NCBI RefSeq assembly: GCF_007859275.1
Contig: NZ_VOHC01000033.1
Coordinates: 120,952 to 184,951, forward strand
DNA from: Planomicrobium sp. CPCC 101079
Lineage (GTDB): Bacteria > Bacillota > Bacilli > Bacillales_A > Planococcaceae
DNA: 64,000 nt
Direction of reading: 5' to 3'
Within the stretch, counting starts at the first letter, position 1. Each line of letters begins with the position of its first letter. A program made the translations under genes and the position numbers. The notes below the pieces were generated by a model that saw only the letters and a list, made by a program, of their open reading frames with translations, made no database searches and was not told where the DNA came from. Positions 1 to 8,738 of the stretch are shown in pieces.

Positions 1-2043
1 GATTTTAAACATAGATCATTTATTGGGGATGTTGCGGATGAAAAATGTGAAAGTTTCTTTAAAGCCCATTCGTTTGAAGTAGTTATTCATTGTGCAGCAC
101 AAACAAGTGAAGAACGGTCTATAGATAAACCGTTTGAAGATTCTTCGACAAACATACTGGGTCTGATCAACATGCTGAATTTATCTAAAAAATATGGGGT
201 TAAAACATTTGCATTCTGCTCATCGGCTGCAGTATATAGTGAGAGCGTGTCGCTGCCGCTGAAAGAAGATGATAAATTAGATCCAGTTTCGCCATATGGC
301 ATCAATAAAATGAACGGGGAATTGTATTGCCGGAAGTGGGAAGAGATGTATGGCTTATCATCGCTTATATTCCGCTTTTCTCATGTATATGGACCGCGTC
401 AGCATGTCAGTGCTGAAAGTGGTGTAGTTTCGGTATATACAAATAAGCTTTTAGAACAAGAGTCATTTTCTGTTTTGGGGACAGGCAAACAGACGCATGA
501 TTTCATATATATTGCAGATGTGGCAGAGGCTGTATACCGTGGTGTGATAAGCAGGCTTAATGGTACATACAATGTATCCACTAATACACAGACCAGTATT
601 GAGGAGTTAATCGCAACGTTAACAAATTGGAAGCCGGATAGTTCAATTGAATTCCTTGAGCCTAAAGTGGGGGATATCGCATTTTCACAATTGGATAATA
701 CGAAATTAAAAAAAGACTTGGACTGGCTGCCAAAGAATTCACTGGAAGAAGGATTAAAAGCCACGTTAACTTATTATGAGAATATACCAGCTGCAGAACC
801 AGCGGAGGAAAGAAAATCTAACGCTTCCTTTTGGAGCAGTCAATGGATTCATTTTGCGGAAAATATTGTACTCTTTCTTATATTTTATTCACTTTCTATT
901 ATTGCAGTGCCGGCTGTTGAAATATTAGTTTTTTGGATGATTTATGTGCTATTAGCAGCTTTATTGTTTGGCAAACCTCAGGCTGTCGTCTCTTCTGTTC
1001 TGTCAATCGCCGTCCATGCAAATCAGGAATCTGGTTCTGGAAGGGAACTTGTTTCTTTACTTATGGATAATGAACTGCTTACTACGCTTATCATTTATTT
1101 GCTAATGGGACTTATTGTCAGTTATGTGGTGGACCGACAGAAAATCGAACTGTTGTTTACAAAAGATGAGTTAGCCGCTTCAAGTGCTCAATATTCTTTT
1201 TTATCATCTATTTATGAAGAAACACTTGAAATTAAAAATGAGCTTCAAGAGCAGATTTTACGTTCTGAAAACAGCATTGGACAAATTTATCAAATAACTC
1301 GCTTGTTGGACAGCCTAGAGCCAGAAGCGCTGTTTTCAGGCTCGATTCATGTGCTTGAGCAAACATTAAAATCAAAACATTTTGCACTGTATTCTATTTC
1401 GACAAACGGATTTGCCCATCTTGCTTCTAAATCCGGTGATCCACTGTTTTTACCGGCTGCTTCTTTAGATATAAAAAATGACTTATTTCTTAACAAAGCA
1501 GTCAACGAGAAGCAAATCAGTTTTAACCATTCGCTTTCTAAGGATGAACCTTTCTTTGTAGCACCGATTGTCCAGCAGCATAATACGGTTGCTGTAATTA
1601 TATGCTACGATGTGAATTTTCAAGAACTGACATTATCCTATCGAAATTTAGTCGATGTGGTAACTCGTCTTATAAATGAAGCATTTGAACGTTCATCTAG
1701 ATATATTCAGGAAATTAGCCATGTACGATATGAAGAAGAAACAATTGCAATGAAATCGGCATACTTTAAGCAGATTTTGGAGCAAAAAAAGCAGGCAGCC
1801 GAAACATTTCATATTCCATATACACTTCTTCATGTTTATGGAGAGACGTATGATAAAGAAAAACTTCAGTCGATTGAAGCAACAATTAGGCCAATAGATT
1901 ATTTGGGGTTTACTGAAGATGGAAAACTCTGCATTATTCTATCAAATGCAGAACCGAGCGATGTAGCATTAGTTCTAGAGCGCCTTAACAAGAAGGGCAT
2001 TGAAGCGGCTAAGATAGAGGAGGAATTAACTTATGTTAGTTAA
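1..2043 (+). CDS. pelD: SDR epimerase-PelD fusion, 5' partial
   Basis: The reading frame is open from base 1, so the true start and the Rossmann glycine motif lie outside the window. Bases 1-790 encode an extended short-chain dehydrogenase/epimerase domain: the SSAAVY strand and the catalytic Tyr-x3-Lys (YGINK, near 292) are visible. Bases about 840-1140 encode four membrane segments, followed by a short coiled coil, a GAF-like domain (about 1300-1680) and a degenerate GGDEF domain (about 1720-2040). The I-site motif RPID is kept at 1888-1899, but the GGDEF signature is replaced by EDGKL. This is the PelD layout: a c-di-GMP receptor without cyclase activity that controls the Pel synthase. The epimerase part probably makes UDP-GalNAc from UDP-GlcNAc, as PelX does in Pseudomonas (inference). 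It overlaps pelE by 11 bases. PelD identity is firm; substrate is not. Confidence 0.85.
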   Translation, partial: DFKHRSFIGDVADEKCESFFKAHSFEVVIHCAAQTSEERSIDKPFEDSSTNILGLINMLNLSKKYGVKTFAFCSSAAVYSESVSLPLKEDDKLDPVSPYGINKMNGELYCRKWEEMYGLSSLIFRFSHVYGPRQHVSAESGVVSVYTNKLLEQESFSVLGTGKQTHDFIYIADVAEAVYRGVISRLNGTYNVSTNTQTSIEELIATLTNWKPDSSIEFLEPKVGDIAFSQLDNTKLKKDLDWLPKNSLEEGLKATLTYYENIPAAEPAEERKSNASFWSSQWIHFAENIVLFLIFYSLSIIAVPAVEILVFWMIYVLLAALLFGKPQAVVSSVLSIAVHANQESGSGRELVSLLMDNELLTTLIIYLLMGLIVSYVVDRQKIELLFTKDELAASSAQYSFLSSIYEETLEIKNELQEQILRSENSIGQIYQITRLLDSLEPEALFSGSIHVLEQTLKSKHFALYSISTNGFAHLASKSGDPLFLPAASLDIKNDLFLNKAVNEKQISFNHSLSKDEPFFVAPIVQQHNTVAVIICYDVNFQELTLSYRNLVDVVTRLINEAFERSSRYIQEISHVRYEEETIAMKSAYFKQILEQKKQAAETFHIPYTLLHVYGETYDKEKLQSIEATIRPIDYLGFTEDGKLCIILSNAEPSDVALVLERLNKKGIEAAKIEEELTYVS

Positions 2044-2929
2044 GGGACTGATTGTATATTATATCCTTGCACTTCTATATGGCATTGGTCTATATCTTCT
2101 CCGTCGAAAGGGAGCTGCGTTTCAAACGATGATTTTAATAAGTTGTCCATTTTTAGGCATCTTGATTATCTTGTTTATGTTTAAAAAACCAAAACAGAGT
2201 GGAGAATTGCCAGAGTGGCAGCTGCGTCATGAAGAGTACGAAGATATTTCCTTGCAAGCGCCAAACCCTGAAGTTGAGATGAATGTTATTCCATTTCTAG
2301 ATGCACTGACGCTGAATGATAATACGATCAAACGTAAAACATTGATCAGCTTACTGAAGAAAGAGTTTTTACAACAATCGGAAGCCTTGGCACTGGCGTT
2401 AAAAAGTGAAGATACTGAAACTGCTCACTACGCAGCCACTGCTCTGCAACAAGCAAAAAGCCAGTTAATAAAAGAACTCAAGTTCTTAGAAAAAAAGCTG
2501 CTAGAAGATAACATAGGCCATGAAACGCTCAAGCAATATATAAATATATTGAAACAATCAGTTCAAATGGAATTTCTGGACCAAAGAACGCGAAAAAAAT
2601 ATATGTATCTATATTCTGAGGCCTTGAGCCAGCTGCTTGCGCTTAAGCCTTCAAATAGCTCGTACTATTATAATGAAAAAATTGCCATAGCACTGGAATT
2701 GATGGAATTTGAAGAGGCACAAAAGACAGCCGAAACTTTTTTAGAACAATTTCCGCACGCTGAAGATGCGTATTTTGCTGCAATGGATGTTCACTTTCAC
2801 ATGCAGAATAGAGAGGCTTTTTTTCAGCTAGTAAATACAATTCGTTCGTCAAGTATCCGCTTGTCGCCTGAACGATTAAATCAATTGCGCTATTGGCTGC
2901 AAGGTGGTTTGTATGAACAAAAAATTTAA
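2033..2929 (+). CDS. pelE: PelE-like membrane TPR protein
   Basis: A 298-residue protein with two N-terminal membrane segments (about residues 4-22 and 31-49) followed by a helical region that ends in TPR-like repeats. PelE is a membrane scaffold that joins PelD to the glycosyltransferase PelF in Pel synthase. Assignment rests on the two-TM plus TPR layout and on position between PelD and the PelA-type protein, since PelE sequences diverge strongly. The start overlaps the end of pelD by 11 bases and has the ribosome site GAGGAGG just before it, which suggests translational coupling. The end overlaps the next gene by 17 bases. Confidence 0.75.
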   Translation: MLVKGLIVYYILALLYGIGLYLLRRKGAAFQTMILISCPFLGILIILFMFKKPKQSGELPEWQLRHEEYEDISLQAPNPEVEMNVIPFLDALTLNDNTIKRKTLISLLKKEFLQQSEALALALKSEDTETAHYAATALQQAKSQLIKELKFLEKKLLEDNIGHETLKQYINILKQSVQMEFLDQRTRKKYMYLYSEALSQLLALKPSNSSYYYNEKIAIALELMEFEEAQKTAETFLEQFPHAEDAYFAAMDVHFHMQNREAFFQLVNTIRSSSIRLSPERLNQLRYWLQGGLYEQKI

Positions 2930-4592
2930 AATTGAGTACAGTATTTATATAATGGGAGCCTTTATTGCTGTTGTCGGTATGTTGTTTTTAATCATCCGTT
3001 CAGACGCCGTATTAAAATTACAATATTTCAATCAATCAACCGAGCAGGCTGTGCTGCAGCAAGAGGTGAAAGCAAACCAAAAAGTACCATCGTATTTGCT
3101 TTTAACAGGACCGGACCAGCCGGCTCTTCAAGAGTCGTTAAAAAAGCGGCTGGAGCTGATGGGCAAAGAAGTTGTCAACCGCTCGATTTCCTCTATTAAA
3201 TCCGAAGCTGACTTTAAGGAGTACACTAGTGTAATAATAGCAACCGAAAAATTAGATCTGTTTAAGGAAACCGATCTAATGCTGCAATATGTAGAAAATG
3301 GAGGTTCCTTATTTTTTGCAGTCCGCCCAGCACCAGGGTCGGCGCTGTCCACTCTTTATCAGTCGCTTGGTATGGTGGAAACCGGTCATTTTATAGAAAC
3401 ATCGGGAATTCAACTTGAGCAGCCGTTTTTTGGAGAAAATGGATATACTGCTTTTCCATCAAAAACCATCATCAACTCCTCACTATCTGTTCGGCTTTCA
3501 AGCGATGCGCAGCTCTTTGCTTCTTCCTCATCGGGCACTCCGTTGATGTGGAAAGCTTTATATGGAGAAGGCGCATTTATTGTTTTCAACGGTACGATGT
3601 TTACGGCAATGGCAGATCAAGCATTATTTGTGAAAGGAATCCAACAATCATCGGAGCATCTCATCATGCCTATTGTCAATGCACGTGTGACAGAGCTAAG
3701 TGGTTTCCCGTTTTTTGTACCCGATGGCAAGGATTTATCTCCATCATATACAAATCGTGATTACTACCGCACAGTTGTTTGGCCGGAATTACAGCGAATC
3801 GAATCAAAGTACGATTTGAATTATACAGCCTCCTACATAGCGCCGGAAGATGTTGTGATTTCAGCTGGAGAGGCGTCTCCGGTACTTGATGAATTACGTT
3901 TGTATAGCCGTGAATTGCTTCGGATGGGCGGAGAAATCGCAGTGCAGGAACCTGTCTTGACGACGGCTGAAAAGGCATCGGATTTTCAAAAAAACTCTGT
4001 TTTGCATATACGAGAAGCACTGCCAGGTTATCCAATCCGTTCTACAATAAATTCATCTTCAAAAGTGGATATGGCTTTGCCGGAAGATGTATCTACAATG
4101 CTTGCGCCAAATGCATATACAAAGCAAATGGGAGAAACCATTATACTTCCAAAAACAGTAGATGGATTTGATCTGAACGATAGTGAAAAGTGGAAACTGT
4201 TCAATGAAGTAGCTTTAAGTGGTTTTTACGCCCATTCCTTATATCCATACCGCTTTTTTGAAGAAGGTGCTGCAAAAGACCAATTGGCTGCTTTCGGTGA
4301 TTTACAGCAGTTGATTGACAATCAAATTCCTTGGGTTCGTTCACTGACGCTTTCAGAAGCCGGAGAGGCAGCATTTGGGTACATAAACAGTGAGCTGTAT
4401 GAAGAACAAGAGGATGATACGCTAATTTTCAATGCTACAGCGATGAAAGAAAACACACACTCATATTATTATTTCTCAACGCAAAGGACAATCTTAAAAA
4501 CGGAAAACTGTATAGTGGAAAAAATTGGTGAAGACTTGTATTTAGTAGCGGCAACCGATCTAACATTTTCTATTGCTGTGGGGGGATTGTAG
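2913..4592 (+). CDS. PelA deacetylase-type protein (DUF2194-like), probably inactive
   Basis: A 559-residue protein with one N-terminal membrane anchor (about residues 8-30), a Rossmann-like region (about 45-250) and a C-terminal polysaccharide-deacetylase-like barrel. ATG 2913 is preferred over the upstream GTG 2904 because AAGGTGG (2901-2907) sits at the right distance. In Gram-positive Pel loci this slot holds PelA-DA, the deacetylase half of PelA, which partly deacetylates GalNAc. From memory, the family has an Asp-Asp pair before a FPxP turn and a His-x3-His motif. Here the first site reads LSGFPFF (Ser263-Gly264) and the second reads GGEIAVQEP (residues 339-347), with no histidine. Both metal sites therefore seem lost. 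It could be a structural subunit or use other ligands. The stop overlaps the pelF GTG start by one base. Confidence 0.7.
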   Translation: MNKKFKIEYSIYIMGAFIAVVGMLFLIIRSDAVLKLQYFNQSTEQAVLQQEVKANQKVPSYLLLTGPDQPALQESLKKRLELMGKEVVNRSISSIKSEADFKEYTSVIIATEKLDLFKETDLMLQYVENGGSLFFAVRPAPGSALSTLYQSLGMVETGHFIETSGIQLEQPFFGENGYTAFPSKTIINSSLSVRLSSDAQLFASSSSGTPLMWKALYGEGAFIVFNGTMFTAMADQALFVKGIQQSSEHLIMPIVNARVTELSGFPFFVPDGKDLSPSYTNRDYYRTVVWPELQRIESKYDLNYTASYIAPEDVVISAGEASPVLDELRLYSRELLRMGGEIAVQEPVLTTAEKASDFQKNSVLHIREALPGYPIRSTINSSSKVDMALPEDVSTMLAPNAYTKQMGETIILPKTVDGFDLNDSEKWKLFNEVALSGFYAHSLYPYRFFEEGAAKDQLAAFGDLQQLIDNQIPWVRSLTLSEAGEAAFGYINSELYEEQEDDTLIFNATAMKENTHSYYYFSTQRTILKTENCIVEKIGEDLYLVAATDLTFSIAVGGL

Positions 4593-6034
4593 TGAAAATT
4601 TGTCTGATTTCAGAAGGTGCATATCCGTATGTAACAGGGGGCGTGTCAAGTTGGGTTCAATCGATGATTTTGAATATGCCGGAACATGAGTTTATTGTAT
4701 ATTCTATTTCCGCCAAAGAAAGAAATAGTGTCACGCTAAAATATGAGCGACCGATAAATTTGATGGAAATTAATACTATTTTTCTAGGCTCTTATATGGA
4801 AGAAAACATTCGAGCTGGCAAGCGCTACAATATAACTGAAGAAGAGAAAAAAGCTTTTTTGTCCCTCATTGGCGAAAAAGAAACGAATTGGGATGTGCTT
4901 TTTCAATTTTTTAAAAGCGGTCGGGTAGATTCGGTTTTCAATTTTTTATCAAGCAAGGATTTTTTTGATATTGTTCATGAACTTTGTAAAAAGCGATTCA
5001 TTCAGGTTCCGTTTACTGATATGTTCTGGACGGTACGCTCTATGGTTCTGCCGCTGTTTTTATGTATTGAACAGAAAATTCCAGAAGCGGATTTGTATCA
5101 TTGCATCTCGACTGGCTACGCTGGAGTACTAGGGGCACTGGCGAAGCATCAGTACAATAAGCCACTTTTCCTCACAGAGCATGGTATTTACACACGCGAA
5201 CGGGAAGAGGAAATCATTAAAGCAAGTTGGATTAAAGGCTACTTCAAAGACATTTGGATTGATTATTTTTACAGTTTGTCGCAATGCGCCTATGAATACG
5301 CTGATGGGGTAACGGCATTGTTCGAAGGAAGCCGCCAAATCCAAATCGAGCTTGGCTGTCTGGCTGACAAAACGTCCACAATTGCTAACGGCATTGACAT
5401 CAATAAATTTCATACACAAAACCGTAAACAAAAGGAGGCGGGAATTCACATCGGGGCAATTGTCCGGGTTGTGCCAATCAAAGATATCAAAACGATGATT
5501 CAAAGCTTTTCTATAGTGCAGCAGGAAATTGAAAATAGCTATTTTTACATTATAGGGCCATATGAAGAAGATGCAGAATATTATTATGAATGCGTCGAGA
5601 TGGTTGAAAGTCTAGGTATACGAAACCTTGTATTTACAGGAGCCGTAAATGTCCAGGAGTATTTAGCCTTTTTGGATATTCTTGTGCTCTCGAGTATCAG
5701 CGAAGGGCAGCCGCTCGTCATTTTGGAAGGACTGGCAATGGAAATTCCTTTTGTGGCAACCGATGTCGGAAGCTGTGCGGAGCTCTTGCTCGGCAAGTAC
5801 GATGAGTTTGGTCCAGCCGGAACAATTGTGCCAGTTATGCATTTTCCTTTGATGGCGAATGATATTATCGCTTTGGCAAGCAATTCGGAACGCCGGCAGG
5901 AATATGGACGCAATGGGCGAAAACGAGTGACATCGCTTTATACACTGCCAGGCATGATCGATAAGTATAACCAACTATATAAGGAGGTGAGCAGGAATGG
6001 CAGGCATAGGCTTTCAATTGAAGGAACTTTATAA
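4592..6034 (+). CDS. pelF: PelF glycosyltransferase (GT4 family)
   Basis: A 480-residue cytosolic GT-B glycosyltransferase. The N-terminal half begins with a typical nucleotide-binding-fold start (KICLISEGAYPYVTGGVSSW), and the C-terminal half has the GT4 donor-site Glu-x7-Glu (E371 and E379, in EGQPLVILE). PelF polymerises the Pel chain from UDP-sugars and works with PelD, PelE and PelG at the membrane. Length fits the family (about 500 residues). Translation starts at a GTG sharing its first base with the stop codon of the upstream gene. The end overlaps pelG by 38 bases. This is one of the two best-conserved genes of Pel loci and makes the operon call secure. Confidence 0.93.
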   Translation: MKICLISEGAYPYVTGGVSSWVQSMILNMPEHEFIVYSISAKERNSVTLKYERPINLMEINTIFLGSYMEENIRAGKRYNITEEEKKAFLSLIGEKETNWDVLFQFFKSGRVDSVFNFLSSKDFFDIVHELCKKRFIQVPFTDMFWTVRSMVLPLFLCIEQKIPEADLYHCISTGYAGVLGALAKHQYNKPLFLTEHGIYTREREEEIIKASWIKGYFKDIWIDYFYSLSQCAYEYADGVTALFEGSRQIQIELGCLADKTSTIANGIDINKFHTQNRKQKEAGIHIGAIVRVVPIKDIKTMIQSFSIVQQEIENSYFYIIGPYEEDAEYYYECVEMVESLGIRNLVFTGAVNVQEYLAFLDILVLSSISEGQPLVILEGLAMEIPFVATDVGSCAELLLGKYDEFGPAGTIVPVMHFPLMANDIIALASNSERRQEYGRNGRKRVTSLYTLPGMIDKYNQLYKEVSRNGRHRLSIEGTL

Positions 6035-7433
6035 CCAATCCAATTTTTTCGCTCAACTTCGGGCATACGGCTTCTCAGCGATAATTGCTGTCGGGCCAAT
6101 GTTTTTATGTATTTTGCTTATTACAGCAGCGAGGGAATGGCTTATGCATTTGGACACGCCAAGTTCAGAAATAGACCTTTTTATAGCCTCAGTACAATAC
6201 GTATTTATTTTTTCTCAAATACTGACAGGAGGCTTTATGTTTGTCATTTCCCGTTTTTTAGCCGATCAGATGTACCTGAAAAAAGAAGAAAAAGTCTTAT
6301 CTTCCATGTACGGTGCAATCAGTATTGTACTTTTAATCGGATTTATCGTTGCTGTGATTTTCTATTGGTCGTCACCTGTATCGCTTATGTTCAAATTTAT
6401 TACGTATTTATTTTATGTGGAATTAAATATTATTTGGATATTATCGATATATATGTCTGCACTAAAGGATTATCGGAAAATTGTAAAAGGCTATTTACTA
6501 GGAGTCGCTGTAGCGGCATTAATCATTTGGGCAGCGACAGGGCTGTTTGGAATCGAAACAGCATCAGCGGTTTTCATTGGTCTTGATATAGGGTTTTTGC
6601 TTATTGCTATTATGTTGATGCGGGATATCCTGAATTTTTTTCAGCTGAACAACAAGCAATACTTTTACTTCTTGACGTATATGGAAAAATATCCATTTTT
6701 GTTTTTCATTGGTTTGTTTTATTATTTGGGATTGTATGGGCATAACTTTGCAATCTGGCTTGGCAATCGAAAAGTCTATGTCGCGGATACATTTTTAATG
6801 GCTCCTTATTACGACACACCGGTGTTTTACGCATATTTCAGTTTGCTGCCAGCCTTGATTCTATTTATGGTGACTCTTGAGACCACATTCTATACCGCGT
6901 ATAAAAAATATTACAGATGTATTTTAAAAGGGTCTCCACTGCATGATATTGAAAAGGCTAAACATGACATGTATCGGACACTGCGCTTTGAAATTTTATT
7001 CTTAGCACAAGTCCAGCTTCTTGTCACCGTAGTGTTTTTGTTTATGGGCATCCATTTTTTGCCGTTTCTTGGTTTAATACAGGACCAAATTGATATTTTC
7101 ATTGCTGTAGTTCTTGGCAGTTGGTTTTTAAGTTTACTGATCACGTTCCTGCTGATTTTGCTTTATTTTGATGAGCGAAAAGCAGCTTTTTCTTTAACTA
7201 TTTTTTATGCCATATCTAGCTTTATCGCAACAATTTTATTCAGCGGGATTTTTGGTATGGACGGAGCAGGCATGTTCATAGGGGCAGTCTTTAGCTTGGG
7301 ATATGGCTGTTGGCTGCTAAACCGTCAACTCAATGAAATTGACTATTCAACGTTTTGTTATCAGCCTATTGTCTACAAAGAAAAAATCACGAGGACAGAA
7401 CGGTTTTTGCGCAAAGTTGGTAGCCTCGATTGA
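5997..7433 (+). CDS. pelG: PelG membrane export protein
   Basis: A 478-residue integral membrane protein with about twelve hydrophobic segments, of the MATE/Wzx-like PelG family. It begins with the typical PelG start (GIGFQLKELYNQSNFFAQLR). PelG carries the growing Pel polymer across the cytoplasmic membrane as part of the PelDEFG synthase complex. The start is fixed by a strong ribosome site, AAGGAGGTGA at 5980-5989, seven bases before the ATG, and lies 38 bases inside the end of pelF. It is the last gene of the operon and is followed by a hairpin terminator shared with the convergent hydrolase gene. Confidence 0.93.
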   Translation: MAGIGFQLKELYNQSNFFAQLRAYGFSAIIAVGPMFLCILLITAAREWLMHLDTPSSEIDLFIASVQYVFIFSQILTGGFMFVISRFLADQMYLKKEEKVLSSMYGAISIVLLIGFIVAVIFYWSSPVSLMFKFITYLFYVELNIIWILSIYMSALKDYRKIVKGYLLGVAVAALIIWAATGLFGIETASAVFIGLDIGFLLIAIMLMRDILNFFQLNNKQYFYFLTYMEKYPFLFFIGLFYYLGLYGHNFAIWLGNRKVYVADTFLMAPYYDTPVFYAYFSLLPALILFMVTLETTFYTAYKKYYRCILKGSPLHDIEKAKHDMYRTLRFEILFLAQVQLLVTVVFLFMGIHFLPFLGLIQDQIDIFIAVVLGSWFLSLLITFLLILLYFDERKAAFSLTIFYAISSFIATILFSGIFGMDGAGMFIGAVFSLGYGCWLLNRQLNEIDYSTFCYQPIVYKEKITRTERFLRKVGSLD

Positions 7434-7470
7434 GAAAGAAGCAGTTTAAATGTGCTTTTCAAAGGCGTTT

Positions 7471-7515
7471 AAAAATGTTCCAATAGATAAAGATAATCTA
7501 TTGGAACACTTTTAA
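7471..7515. terminator. Bidirectional terminator between pelG and hydrolase
   Basis: A perfect 13-bp inverted repeat, TGTTCCAATAGAT (7476-7488) and its complement (7496-7508), with a 7-base loop. An A-run precedes it and a T-rich stretch follows, so it can end transcripts from both convergent genes. Confidence 0.8.
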
Positions 7516-7548
7516 TATAGAAAAATTTTTATTTGAAATAGCATGAAT

Positions 7549-8373
7549 TTACTGATAGGAATCTTCCGTTCTCATGAAAGCAGGAAACCCATCGCGGTTA
7601 CTTTGCTGAAGACTTTCATCATCTGAAACAACTGTAAAAACCCGTACATGTCCGGCACTTTGCTCCTTTTTCCAATAGTTCCTCCATTTTTGGGCCCATT
7701 TGCTTTTTTTCAGCTCTTTTTTATCGAAATCTTCCCAAAGGATGCCATCTACTTTTCCGCGGGAAACAGCTTTATAGGAATCGAATCCTCGATTTTGAAT
7801 AATCAACAAATCTGGGTATGCTGTTTTAACTTCCTCAAGAAGCTGCTTGTAACCGGCTCGCATCGCTTTTTCGGCAGCCGGATCATCTAGAAAATAATAA
7901 TCAAGGTCGTCTACAGTATCAAAGAATACCCCATCCATTTGCTTTTCGGCAATTTCAGTAGTGATCTTATTCATCAGCACATCACGATAATGTTGTTTGC
8001 TGATGTCCATTACATATGTATCCCAATCCGCTACATGTAGCCGTTCACCCTCTACTAACCGATAGTCAGAAGGAAGAACATCCTTTTTCAGTTCTTTATT
8101 CCAGTTTTCCAGCTGTACTAAGCTGACATAGCCGAATAGCAGAACATCTTTTTCTTGCAAAAAAGAAATTTGCTTCTTCGTAAAAGCAGTTGGTTCGATG
8201 ATAGCTGCGTCTTGATATGAAAGCTCTTGCAGTTTATCTTGATCTGGGTGTCCATAAAAAATGTGAAAAGACTCCACTTGGAAAAGCGATGCGCTTAAAA
8301 ACACTGCTATCAATCCTCTCAAAAGAAAATAGCCGACAATGGCTGCTGCCAGACCAATAATCCATTTTTTCAC
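7549..8373 (-). CDS. Membrane-anchored GH114/PelA-hydrolase-type glycosidase
   Basis: A 274-residue protein with an uncleaved-looking N-terminal membrane anchor (about residues 4-25) and an extracellular TIM-barrel domain of the endo-alpha-1,4-polygalactosaminidase (GH114) superfamily, to which the hydrolase half of Pseudomonas PelA (GH166) belongs. Visible motifs are FGYVSL, the acidic strand GVFFDTVDD, and the likely catalytic strand GILWEDF. It probably cleaves GalNAc-rich polymer, which would supply the hydrolase activity missing from the operon's PelA-type protein. It lies head to tail against pelG across a shared terminator, so it has its own promoter. The role in Pel turnover is inferred from family and position. 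Confidence 0.78.
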   Translation of the reverse strand: MKKWIIGLAAAIVGYFLLRGLIAVFLSASLFQVESFHIFYGHPDQDKLQELSYQDAAIIEPTAFTKKQISFLQEKDVLLFGYVSLVQLENWNKELKKDVLPSDYRLVEGERLHVADWDTYVMDISKQHYRDVLMNKITTEIAEKQMDGVFFDTVDDLDYYFLDDPAAEKAMRAGYKQLLEEVKTAYPDLLIIQNRGFDSYKAVSRGKVDGILWEDFDKKELKKSKWAQKWRNYWKKEQSAGHVRVFTVVSDDESLQQSNRDGFPAFMRTEDSYQ

Positions 8374-8738
8374 ACGATGCCCCCCTTAGGTGCTCTCAAT
8401 TGTATCTTGTAAAATAGGGATTTTTGTAAAAATAAAAACAGGATATTTCTGGATTTCCTATTATGTAATCCGTATTCATTGCTTGTCCTGAACTTAATAA
8501 ATCCTAAAGCTATTTCTTTCTATTGTATACATTTAAATTTTAAAGTACATATTTACAATACAAGCAAAATAACGGTAAAGCTGTTTTTAGCAATTGCCAA
8601 TCCCTTCTATATAATAGGGTAGTTATCGGGCAGTTGTTTCTAATACAATGTTTGGAATTAAGCAACCGAGTTATTGCTGTATTCATCTTTATAAATCATG
8701 CTCCATAAAAAGTACAACTAAATAAATAGAGGTGCGAA
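8374..8738. promoter_or_regulatory. Divergent intergenic region between hydrolase and beta-helix genes
   Basis: An AT-rich 365-base region that must hold the promoters for both divergent genes. A TATAAT hexamer is visible at 8610-8615 for the rightward gene, but no good -35 lies 16-18 bases upstream of it. The ribosome site for the beta-helix gene is AGAGGTG just before 8739. No other structure was recognised. Confidence 0.4.
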
